Made by a program: the position numbers and the translations under genes
Assembly (NCBI GenBank): GCA_018385415.1
Contig: JAHAZA010000114.1
Span: 1-35,512 of the forward strand
Source of the DNA: Treponema sp.
GTDB taxonomy: Bacteria; Spirochaetota; Spirochaetia; Treponematales; Treponemataceae
Direction: 5' to 3'
Length of the DNA stretch: 35,512 nucleotides
The notes under the pieces: model-generated
What the model saw: the letters and a program-made list of their open reading frames with translations, nothing else
Told to the model about the DNA's origin: nothing
Databases searched by the model: none
Part shown: positions 23,406-32,064 of the stretch, in pieces
Numbering within the stretch: position 1 is the first letter of the stretch
Layout: each line of letters begins with the position of its first letter

Positions 23406-25730
23406 ATGAAAGAAACAGACTTGAATTATGGGGTTTTTTCAAAACCGAAAAAAAACCTTTCTGATAAAAATGAAGATCAGCTTGAACAGAATGTGAAGGT
23501 TTTAAATGCGCACTTTCAGAATTCTTGTGAAGAAAAAAAAGAAAAATCAGAGAAAGATGAATCTGTTTCGATTGTTGCTTCCATTGAGCCTGAAGACGCC
23601 GTAACCATTGATGTAAGTGAAACAAAAAACCAGGCTGAAAATAATTCCTCACATAACAAATATAAAAAAACTTTTATCGGCGTAAAATTAATTGCAATTA
23701 TTTCAACTCTCGTTGTTATTTCAATGGGATTAATCACATTCCTGGTATCCTATTATGTAACTAAAGATACCCGTGCTAATGCTGAAACAACAAACTTTAC
23801 GTTAAATTCCAGAACTGCTTCAGATGCAGAAAACAGAATCAATTCTGTAGTATCAAATGTTTCATTGTTCTGTGATCTTTTTGATGATCCTTCAAAATCC
23901 CATGAGGAGCTTGTTCTTGATGCGGCTAAATTCTTTGACAGAAATTCTGAAATTGCTGCAATCGGATTTTTATCTCGTGAAAAAATTTTTACTAACACTG
24001 CATTTTTCGTTACAAAAGATATTTCTACAGATCTTGTAAAGGCTTATATTGATTCAGAAGCTGAAGCAATTGATCAGGCAAAGAATGGTGTAGTCTGTGT
24101 TGAAAATGCTTCTCCATTTTTTATGAATCCTGTTATTTCAATTTTTTATCCTATTGTTATAGGCTCTGATACAGAAATTGTAGTTGCAATATTTTCAAGT
24201 GAAAAATTATCTGAAAGTATTTCAACAGGTCGAATCAATGAAACATTCCTTGTTAATGATAAAGGTATTGCCTTGATTCATCCTGATTCCTCTGTAATGA
24301 TGCAGGCCGGAGATCTTTCTGATAATAAGTTTGTAGCAATGGTTATTGGAAATAATTCCAGCGGAATGCAGCAGAGTTATGTCGATGCTGATGATGAGGA
24401 ATATTTTGCAGCTTGTCAGAAAATCTCAACAGGAAACTGTCGTGTAATTACACAGGTTAAAACTTCCGTAATACTTGCAGCAATCAATGCAACAACAAGA
24501 AGAAATATTGCATTAACAATAGCAATTCTTTCTGTTGCAATTGTAATCATCTGGATTTTTGCAAAAACATTAAGTGTTCCTCTTGACCGACTTACTGCTG
24601 TTACAGAAGAAATCAATAAGGGAAATTTCAATACTCATTTGTTTGATAAATTAAATGTAAAGAGAACTGATGAAATAGGAATTTTAAATCGAAGTACAAA
24701 GGCTGAACAGGATATTTTAAACACTGTTACAAGCCTTACAAATAAAGGTGTAACAAAAGCAATCGTAAGAAAAGAAATTGATTTTGAACCACACCTTAAA
24801 GATATAACAGTTTTCTTTTCTGATATCCGTGGTTTTACTGCTGTTTCAGATAGTTTTAATAAACGATTTGGTGAAAAATCTGCAGCAGAAATTATCAGCT
24901 TTTTAAATGATTATATGTCGCGAATGGTTAACTGTATTTCAATTACTGGTGGAGTAGTTGATAAATTTGAGGGTGATGCAATTATGGCAGCATGGGGTGT
25001 TCTTCGTGATGACAATCTTGCTTATGAAGAGATGCCTGATGATAATGAAAAAAAACAGGAATTAAAGGAACATCACGAAAAGCATGTAAAAAGTGATGCC
25101 CTTAATGCAATTAAAGCATCATGTGCCATGCGTTATGCATTGATGAAATATAATAAGGACGCTGATAGTTATACTAAGCTTCATAAAAATAAACCATTAG
25201 CAAGCTGGAAACCTCATATCCGTATTGGTTGTGGTCTCAATTCGGGACGTGCAACAGTAGGTTTTATGGGTTCCAATGAAAAAATGGAATTTACATCAAT
25301 TGGTGATGCGGTAAACCTTGCAAGCCGCACAGAAAGTTCTAATAAGCTTTGTGGAACAGATATCCTTATTGCGGAAGCTACTTATAATATTTTGAAAACG
25401 GATTACATCAGATGTAAAAATAATAACTACACACTAAAAGATGAAAATCTTGAAAATGAAATTGTTGTTGAAAAGATTCCTGTTTCTTTTGAGGTAAAAG
25501 GAAAAGGAAGACAGCATTTCTACGGTGTTGTAAATATGCCTAATTTTAATATCAAAAAGTTTTTTGCTGTTTCTGAGCCAGAGTTTGAAATTGATGCTGA
25601 CTGTGAAAAAGCCATTGGCCCTAAAGGTCCACAAAATTTATCAGAGGTTCGTATTATGTTAGGAATCCCTGAACCTGATTTTGCGAGTGTTAACTTGGAT
25701 GCGGAAGAAAACAAAATCAATATTAAATAG
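23406..25730 (+). CDS. Membrane class III adenylate cyclase with Cache-like sensor and HAMP
   Basis: Makes cyclic AMP in the cytoplasm in response to a periplasmic signal. The 774 residues run: charged cytoplasmic tail (1-92), membrane segment about 95-118, Cache-like sensor about 120-355, membrane segment about 366-388, HAMP about 389-440, and class III cyclase about 462-700. Metal ligands Asp473 (FFSDIRGF) and Asp523 (KFEGDAIM) are present. Lys520 with Thr630 (EFTSIGDAVN) is the adenine-selecting pair of cyanobacterial-type cyclases. Asn637 and Arg641 (NLASR) are the transition-state residues. The catalytic site is complete. About 70 extra residues follow the domain. No Shine-Dalgarno sequence; a promoter ends 6 bases upstream. 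The next gene starts inside this one, so it heads a long operon. Confidence 0.93.
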   Translation: MKETDLNYGVFSKPKKNLSDKNEDQLEQNVKVLNAHFQNSCEEKKEKSEKDESVSIVASIEPEDAVTIDVSETKNQAENNSSHNKYKKTFIGVKLIAIISTLVVISMGLITFLVSYYVTKDTRANAETTNFTLNSRTASDAENRINSVVSNVSLFCDLFDDPSKSHEELVLDAAKFFDRNSEIAAIGFLSREKIFTNTAFFVTKDISTDLVKAYIDSEAEAIDQAKNGVVCVENASPFFMNPVISIFYPIVIGSDTEIVVAIFSSEKLSESISTGRINETFLVNDKGIALIHPDSSVMMQAGDLSDNKFVAMVIGNNSSGMQQSYVDADDEEYFAACQKISTGNCRVITQVKTSVILAAINATTRRNIALTIAILSVAIVIIWIFAKTLSVPLDRLTAVTEEINKGNFNTHLFDKLNVKRTDEIGILNRSTKAEQDILNTVTSLTNKGVTKAIVRKEIDFEPHLKDITVFFSDIRGFTAVSDSFNKRFGEKSAAEIISFLNDYMSRMVNCISITGGVVDKFEGDAIMAAWGVLRDDNLAYEEMPDDNEKKQELKEHHEKHVKSDALNAIKASCAMRYALMKYNKDADSYTKLHKNKPLASWKPHIRIGCGLNSGRATVGFMGSNEKMEFTSIGDAVNLASRTESSNKLCGTDILIAEATYNILKTDYIRCKNNNYTLKDENLENEIVVEKIPVSFEVKGKGRQHFYGVVNMPNFNIKKFFAVSEPEFEIDADCEKAIGPKGPQNLSEVRIMLGIPEPDFASVNLDAEENKINIK

Positions 25731-28488
25731 TATTTTATTTATTACAATCTGTTTTCTCATTTGTGGTGCAAGTCTTGGATATTTCTTTACAGACTTGAAT
25801 AGAACTACTGTGCGCACTGATAAACAAATCGCGACAATTGTATTTAAGAAAAAAATTGCACAGAGAAAATTTTCAGATAGTGTAGTATGGGAACGCCTTC
25901 AGGAAACATCTCCTTTGTATAATGAAGATATTATCCGTACGGATGTAGCTGCTGCTGCAAAATTGAAGTTTTCAGATGGTGATGTAAGTGTAGATCTTGA
26001 TGAAAAAACAATGATTCAGATTTTTTCAGGAAAAAACGGTGAATTAAAAATCGCTGTTTCTGGAGGAAACTTTACAGTTGATACTACAGAAGCCACTTCT
26101 GCTATCAAAATTGATCTCGGAAATTCAATTATTAATCTTGAAAAGGGAAGTCGTCTTTCAGCTTCTAATTCTGATGGTAACAGTTCCATTGTTATTTCTG
26201 AAGGAACTGGAGTTATTACAAATCATGAAGGAGAAGAGGAATTTATTCTTGCTGGAGATACTGTAAAGATTGATGAGTCTGGTTCAAAAGTAAAGATTCC
26301 TGTTACTGTAACAAATCTTGATGTAGTACAGAAATATTTAGTATTTGAAGGCCAAAAGCAGAATGTTACTTTTAACTTGAATATTGATTCTAACTATGGC
26401 AGTAAGAGAATAACTTTTGAAGCTTCAAATACTTCTGATTTTGCAATTGTAAATACTAAAGCAGAAATTTCAGATTCTGATAGCTTTACTATTGATCTTA
26501 TAAAAGGAACTTATTATTACAGATTCTATCCTGAGGAACAGGTAAATGATTCCTTTAACGGAAAAATTATTGTTGATGAAATAAAAGTTCCAAAACTTAT
26601 TTCACCAAATCACAGTTTTACATATGAATCAGTAAATGTAATGCCAGATATAAACTTTGTTTGGGATAGCGGACTATATTGTGATTACTGTCGTCTTGAA
26701 ATCTATGATGAAAATGACATTATTAATCCTGTAATTTCTCAGGAAGTGACAGGTGATTCCATAAAAATTTCAAGTCTTAATGAAGGTAAATATTTCTGGA
26801 AAATAATTCCACATTATGGAATCAACAATATTGGATTTAAAGATATTGTTAGTTCTCATAAATTTGAAATCGTAAGACAAAAGCTTAATTTAACACCTGA
26901 ACTTTCTATACCAGCAGCAGGTTCAAATATTATTTTAGGAGCAGACGATAAAGATATTCTTTTTGCATGTAAATCGGATGTAAAAGCATCTGAGTTTAGA
27001 TTTGAAGTTTCATCAGATAAAGACTTTAATAGAGATGTTGTCTATTCTTCAATAGAAAATAATGTAAGAAGATCAGTTCCTTTATCAATTAAAAAATTAC
27101 CAAAAGGAACTTACTTCTGGCGTGTTGTAAGAATTGATCAGGATAAAAATGAATTTTTCTCTTCGGTCAGAGATTTTACGGTTTCTGAATATATTCCAAA
27201 AGCTACACAGCTTGTGTATCCTCCAGAAAATTATTCTGTAGAAAGGGAACGCTTAACTGCAACTCAATTTATATGGAATCTATCAGAGTCAATTAGTAAG
27301 CTTAAAACTCAAAGTGTTGTTGAAATTGCAAAAGATGAAGCATTTACTCAGATGGTTCAGAGTGTTAATTCAAATGGAATTTCTTATACAGGATTTAATA
27401 TTCCAGAAGGTAAATATTTCTGGAGAGTTCGCGCCGTAGATACAGCAGAAAATTCAGAAATTGAAAAAACAGGTTCCAGAGTTTTAAATGTAATTAAACC
27501 TCTTGATGTGCCGGAAATTATATTACCTGCAAATAATTCCACATTAACAATTTATTCTGGGAATGCTGTAAAACTCTCCTGGAAAGAAATTCCTGAAAGT
27601 GATTATTATGTTGTTAAATTTATTGATGAAAAAAATAATACCGTTATCTCTCAATATGATTCAATAAAAACTAATGCAGTTAATGTTTCACTTCCTTCTG
27701 ATAAGAAAATTAAATGTTCAGTACAAGCTTTTTGTGATGAAAAAGAAAATTCCCCTGAAAGACGCAGTAAGGCTAATGAAGTTAGTTTTAATATTAAGAC
27801 TGTTTCAAAAATTCGTCTTGTTGCACCTAAGAATAATGCCCGTATTGAAGGTCTTGCAGCATTAAAGAAACCTGTTGTATTTGCATGGACTGAAGATACA
27901 CAGGAAAAAAAGAAAGAATTTATTCTTACAAAACTTTATCCAAATGGAACAACAAAAGTTATTTCATCTGTTAATAATCCAACCGGATCTGTTTCTGTAA
28001 GTCGTCTTACTGCAGGAACTTACAGATGGACTGTTAATGCTGTGACTAAAGAAGGTTTTTCAGTTTCTCCAGATAACAGTTTTACATTCACTGTTTCTCA
28101 GGTGCCTGATTTACCTGCTGTAAAACTTAATGTTCCATCTGATAAATTTGTTATTGATATTGATTATCTTCGTGTAAATAGAACTATTCGTTTTAATTGG
28201 AGTCCTGTTACAGGTGCAACTGATTATAACTTTGTCCTTTATCAGAGAAATCCAAATGGTACATTAAAGCGCATTGTTAGTGAAAACATAACAGAAACAG
28301 AATATGTTTTTACTGATTTAAAAGCTCTTGATGTAGGAACTTTTGACTGGCAGGTAACAGCTTTTACTCATGCCTATGATGGATTTGAGGAACAGAAGGG
28401 GAAAATTTCTTCGTCTTCATTTGTTGTTAATTTAGATCTTCCTGATACTGTAAAAACCAAAGATCCTGGAAAAATGTATGCAGAGTAA
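25699..28488 (+). CDS. FecR-domain protein with tandem fibronectin-like domains
   Basis: 929 residues from ATG 25699; an in-frame TTG at 25681 would add six. A basic start then a hydrophobic segment (about 9-28) gives a signal anchor. A FecR-like domain (about 60-190) has YNEDIIRTDVAAAAKLKFSD. After it, domains of about 100 residues each end with a G-x-Y/F-x-W-x-V-like strand, at about residues 270, 363, 470, 571, a degenerate one near 672, 773 and 880; many open with P-x-L-x-x-P and F-x-W. These look like Ig/fibronectin-type folds. It has no FecI sigma or TonB partner nearby, so the FecR domain probably has another role in the periplasm. It overlaps the cyclase gene by 32 bases and the next gene by 11. 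Confidence 0.8.
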   Translation: MRKKTKSILNSILFITICFLICGASLGYFFTDLNRTTVRTDKQIATIVFKKKIAQRKFSDSVVWERLQETSPLYNEDIIRTDVAAAAKLKFSDGDVSVDLDEKTMIQIFSGKNGELKIAVSGGNFTVDTTEATSAIKIDLGNSIINLEKGSRLSASNSDGNSSIVISEGTGVITNHEGEEEFILAGDTVKIDESGSKVKIPVTVTNLDVVQKYLVFEGQKQNVTFNLNIDSNYGSKRITFEASNTSDFAIVNTKAEISDSDSFTIDLIKGTYYYRFYPEEQVNDSFNGKIIVDEIKVPKLISPNHSFTYESVNVMPDINFVWDSGLYCDYCRLEIYDENDIINPVISQEVTGDSIKISSLNEGKYFWKIIPHYGINNIGFKDIVSSHKFEIVRQKLNLTPELSIPAAGSNIILGADDKDILFACKSDVKASEFRFEVSSDKDFNRDVVYSSIENNVRRSVPLSIKKLPKGTYFWRVVRIDQDKNEFFSSVRDFTVSEYIPKATQLVYPPENYSVERERLTATQFIWNLSESISKLKTQSVVEIAKDEAFTQMVQSVNSNGISYTGFNIPEGKYFWRVRAVDTAENSEIEKTGSRVLNVIKPLDVPEIILPANNSTLTIYSGNAVKLSWKEIPESDYYVVKFIDEKNNTVISQYDSIKTNAVNVSLPSDKKIKCSVQAFCDEKENSPERRSKANEVSFNIKTVSKIRLVAPKNNARIEGLAALKKPVVFAWTEDTQEKKKEFILTKLYPNGTTKVISSVNNPTGSVSVSRLTAGTYRWTVNAVTKEGFSVSPDNSFTFTVSQVPDLPAVKLNVPSDKFVIDIDYLRVNRTIRFNWSPVTGATDYNFVLYQRNPNGTLKRIVSENITETEYVFTDLKALDVGTFDWQVTAFTHAYDGFEEQKGKISSSSFVVNLDLPDTVKTKDPGKMYAE

Positions 28489-29851
28489 AAAGTTATTTGT
28501 ATCTACATTTATAAATTTTCTCTTTACAGTTATGGCTTCGTATTGTCTTTTTGCACAGGAGAATAGATTTAAACAGAAGCTTGAATGGGAAGCTGAACCA
28601 TACGCACTTGAATACAAAGTTGAAATTAAAGGTGCTTCAAGTAGTTCTGTTTCAAAAGAATTTACAACACAAAATTGTTATGTTGAGTTTTCTATGGCTC
28701 CAGGTGAATATTTATATCGTGTATTCGCATATGACTTTTTAGGTCGTGAAGCATCATGTACTGAATGGGAAAACTTTACGATTACAAAAGCTTTACAGCC
28801 AAAAGTTAATCTTAAAGATGTAAATGTTACTGTTGATGGAAATAGTAAACGACCTGTAACAATTCCAGTTGATGTGGCACGTATTACAGATGAATCTACT
28901 TTAGTTTTTGTTAATACAGAAACTGGTGAAAAAATTGAAGGTATACTAAATACTTCAAAAGCTGAAGATGGAAGTGTTTCATCTAGTTCTGTTGTGTTCC
29001 CTAATGTTTCTATTGGTGAATGGAAAATGGTTGTTACAAATCCAAGTGGTCTTTCAACTGAATCCGAACCAGTTTCTGTTTCTCCAGCTGGCAAAAAAAT
29101 TGTTATTGGAAAATCTTCTGTAAAAACTTCAGAAGATCAGAGCCAGATAAAACCTCCTGTTGAAGTTGTTCATGCTATTGAGGAAGATGTGCCAGGTAAT
29201 GATCAAAATGATGATAAAGAAGAAAAAATAGAAGAAAAAGAAGAGAAATTAGAAGAGAAAAAAGAAGAAGAAATAGCAGAGAAAAAAGAAGAGAGAATAG
29301 AAGAGGTTAAAGAAAAGAAACCTTATGTTGTTCAGGATATAAATCTGCTTGTTGGTATGCCAATAGGATTCAGCTTATATGATGAATTTTTTAATTCTTT
29401 GAGTAATGTTATTAAAATGAATTGGTATGTAACGACAAAAATACAATGGCTTCCTATTGATATTAATAATATTCAGATTGGTCCTGAATTAAGTTTTGCA
29501 AGTCTTCCATTTATGTATGATAATGACAGCCTTTCAATTTTAACTAATACATACCTTTATCAGTTGAATGCTGTTGTTAAAATTAACCTGACAGATAAAA
29601 TCGGTATTAATGCAAAAGCCGGTGCCGGTGTTTCCACTATTTCAGTATCTTCACGAGATTATGTTAATGCAGATTCTTTTGAACAGGCAAAATGGTTTGG
29701 ATATATATGTGCACAATGTGGTGTAAGCTTTGTATGGATTCCTGCTAAACATTTTATTGTTGAAACAGGTGTGGATTTTACTCATATTTTTATGCCAGAT
29801 GTTCAAGCGGGAATTTTTGAGCCATATTTAACAGTGGGAGTAAGGTTTTAA
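28478..29851 (+). CDS. Outer-membrane beta-barrel protein with Ig-like domain and Glu/Lys-rich linker
   Basis: 457 residues. A signal peptide of about 26 residues ends LFAQ. Residues about 32-110 form a fibronectin-like domain with APGEYLYRVFAYD, the same strand pattern as the tandem domains of the upstream protein. Another beta domain follows (about 112-210). A linker at about 246-282 is almost entirely Glu, Lys and Ile. The last 170 residues alternate polar and hydrophobic with aromatic edges and end in GVRF; a terminal Phe is typical of proteins inserted by BamA. A spirochaete outer-membrane porin-like or OmpA-like barrel is inferred. It starts inside the upstream gene and ends on TAATG shared with the next. 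Confidence 0.75.
   Translation: MQSKKLFVSTFINFLFTVMASYCLFAQENRFKQKLEWEAEPYALEYKVEIKGASSSSVSKEFTTQNCYVEFSMAPGEYLYRVFAYDFLGREASCTEWENFTITKALQPKVNLKDVNVTVDGNSKRPVTIPVDVARITDESTLVFVNTETGEKIEGILNTSKAEDGSVSSSSVVFPNVSIGEWKMVVTNPSGLSTESEPVSVSPAGKKIVIGKSSVKTSEDQSQIKPPVEVVHAIEEDVPGNDQNDDKEEKIEEKEEKLEEKKEEEIAEKKEERIEEVKEKKPYVVQDINLLVGMPIGFSLYDEFFNSLSNVIKMNWYVTTKIQWLPIDINNIQIGPELSFASLPFMYDNDSLSILTNTYLYQLNAVVKINLTDKIGINAKAGAGVSTISVSSRDYVNADSFEQAKWFGYICAQCGVSFVWIPAKHFIVETGVDFTHIFMPDVQAGIFEPYLTVGVRF
29215..29320 (+). repeat. Purine-rich low-complexity tract coding a Glu/Lys linker
   Basis: About 100 bases of GAA, GAG and AAA codons with very few pyrimidines, inside the barrel-protein gene. It encodes a charged, probably helical linker between the Ig-like part and the barrel. 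Its repetitive composition makes length change by slippage plausible. Confidence 0.7.
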
Positions 29852-32055
29852 TGAAGTTTAATAATAAACAATTGCATTATTTAATTCTCAGCTCTTTAAT
29901 TGCTTTGATCTTTACATCATGTGAAGTTTCATGGTTTGCAAATTTTAAGGATACCATTAATCCTGATATCAGTACAAAAATTACTTTTTATTCAGTAGAG
30001 GAAGCTTCGGCTGGAGGAGATCCTGTTTATACAACATCAAATTATTATAGAAATGGAGAAGTGTTAAATTCTGAAAAACTTCCTGGCTTTACTGATTCAA
30101 CTGTAGCATCATGGAATCCTAATGCAAGACTTGCAGGCTGGCATTTTTACAGAACTACAGATCAGCTTACAGATATGACTTCTGATGGTGTGTTTGATTC
30201 ATATACACCAGATGGAACAGAAATTGATCTTTATGCCTTATGGTATTATGGATATTATATTGCAACATATTTTGAAGATGTTTCAGGCAATCCTGTTTTA
30301 ACTGGTGATCCAGTTTTAGACTGGGGAAATGCTGGAGAATCGACAAATATTCTTCCTTCTGCTGTTGAAGGTTTTACTCCGATTGTGGAAAATGTGACTG
30401 TTGATAAAACAGTTCGTAATACTGCGAAAGTAATATATAACAGAAATGAGGTAACACTTCACTTTGATCCAAATGGTGGAAAATTAAATGGATCTACAGC
30501 AATTTATGATGATATAAATAAATATGGATTACAACTTTCAATTTCAGATCCAGTAAAAGCAGGCTATACATTTAAAGGCTGGCTTCCCCCTCTTTCTTCT
30601 ACAGTACCGGCTGTTGAAACAACTTATGTAGCTCAGTGGCAGGATTGTGAATTTACTCTCTCTTATGCAGACTGGAATGCTGGTTTACCAGATGCAAAAG
30701 CATGCAGTGCAGATATTTCAAATTTTATAAATCCTCTTCCTGCTACATATAGTCTTGGAATAGAAACAGAATTACCAAATCCGATCTCTACAGCAACCCT
30801 GGAAGATAAGATGGAATTTGCAGGTTACTTCTATGATGCAGACTGTACAAATTCCCTTTCAAAAAATGCCTCTGGAAAATATTGTCTTAAAAATACAGAT
30901 ACTGGTGATAAGACAATTTATCTTAAATGGAAATATAAAGTTGTATATGTTGATCCAATAAATGGTGATGATACTAATACCGGACATAAAGAAACTAATC
31001 CAGTTAAGACTATTTTTGAGGCAAAAAAATATCTTGCTTGTGGTCAGGATGATAGTTCGATTGTATTAATTTCAGAGCTTTCTGATTCTGCACAGATAAG
31101 TGCATTAAGTGGAATATCAACGACCTCTTACCATAATGCTAAGCTTGTTAACTCATCTTTAGGTAATTCATTAATTAGTGTAACTGATAACGTTACATTA
31201 AAGGATCTCGTTATTGAGAGCAATGCATTTTCGCCTGGAATTACTGTATCAAATGGCGTACTTACAATTGATAATCTTACTGCCAATGTTGGAAGTTTTG
31301 GTGCTATTTCATTAAAAAATAGTGGAAGCCTTCTGATTTCTGGAATTTATAATTATAACAGTACGTCAGATTCTTCTTCTGCGGTTCAAATAGATTCAGC
31401 ATGTTCTGGATCATTATATATGTCAGGAAGTGGAAAAATAAACTCTTCAAATCCTGTTATTCTTTCTGATGGTCAGAAAATTACAATATCTGGACCTCTT
31501 ACTCAAAGTGGAATTGTTGCTACAATAAAATCCGATGCACCTTCTACATCACCTGTTGTTCTTACTGACAGTGTAGGTGGAACACATGTTTCTTCTTATT
31601 ATAAGATGTTTAGCTCTGCAAATGCTGGTTACAACATCAACAGTGCAGGACAACTTGTTAAATCAAGTTCCATTGACCTTGATCCTTCAGTGCCATCTAT
31701 TACTGAATATAATCCAGGTGAATTGGAAACAACTGTAATCACTAAAGTAAGCGGAGGAGACACAATTGTTACATTTAAGGTTTCTGACGAAGCTTATGAT
31801 AAAATTGCCCTTTCGGGAACAGAAAAATATATTCAGTATACAATTGATGGTGTTTATGGAAATGTAAAGATTACAGGCAGTGCAGGTAACTATATTGCAG
31901 AGCTTAATCTTACATCCCTTCGAAGTGGAACAGAACCTACAGTAACACCAGTGGATTTGCAGACTGGCCTTCATTCACTTGTAATTTATGCAGAAGCGGA
32001 TGATTCATTTAATGATGTAATTAACACTAAGGAATATCAGATTTTTGTAAAGTAG
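29851..32055 (+). CDS. Lipoprotein with InlB-like repeats and beta-helix-like C-terminus
   Basis: 734 residues. The lipobox IFTSC puts the lipidated Cys at 24. Residues about 40-365 hold three or more units resembling Listeria-Bacteroides (InlB B, Flg_new) repeats: VTLHFDPNGGKLNG, then GYTFKGW and TYVAQW. From about 368, VVYVDPINGDDTNTG and NPVKTIFEAKKYL match the entry motif of DUF1565-type right-handed beta-helices; short repeating strands follow to about 560, then a beta-rich end domain. It is likely anchored in the outer membrane and surface-exposed. The start codon shares bases with the previous stop (TAATG). The ligand is unknown. Confidence 0.82.
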   Translation: MKFNNKQLHYLILSSLIALIFTSCEVSWFANFKDTINPDISTKITFYSVEEASAGGDPVYTTSNYYRNGEVLNSEKLPGFTDSTVASWNPNARLAGWHFYRTTDQLTDMTSDGVFDSYTPDGTEIDLYALWYYGYYIATYFEDVSGNPVLTGDPVLDWGNAGESTNILPSAVEGFTPIVENVTVDKTVRNTAKVIYNRNEVTLHFDPNGGKLNGSTAIYDDINKYGLQLSISDPVKAGYTFKGWLPPLSSTVPAVETTYVAQWQDCEFTLSYADWNAGLPDAKACSADISNFINPLPATYSLGIETELPNPISTATLEDKMEFAGYFYDADCTNSLSKNASGKYCLKNTDTGDKTIYLKWKYKVVYVDPINGDDTNTGHKETNPVKTIFEAKKYLACGQDDSSIVLISELSDSAQISALSGISTTSYHNAKLVNSSLGNSLISVTDNVTLKDLVIESNAFSPGITVSNGVLTIDNLTANVGSFGAISLKNSGSLLISGIYNYNSTSDSSSAVQIDSACSGSLYMSGSGKINSSNPVILSDGQKITISGPLTQSGIVATIKSDAPSTSPVVLTDSVGGTHVSSYYKMFSSANAGYNINSAGQLVKSSSIDLDPSVPSITEYNPGELETTVITKVSGGDTIVTFKVSDEAYDKIALSGTEKYIQYTIDGVYGNVKITGSAGNYIAELNLTSLRSGTEPTVTPVDLQTGLHSLVIYAEADDSFNDVINTKEYQIFVK

Positions 32056-32064
32056 GAGGAATAG

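Noticed and set aside
25681..25698. TTG 25681 as the start of the FecR-domain gene
   Set aside because: ATG 25699 is a better codon, lies directly before the basic and hydrophobic anchor, and the six extra codons add nothing recognisable. It remains possible.
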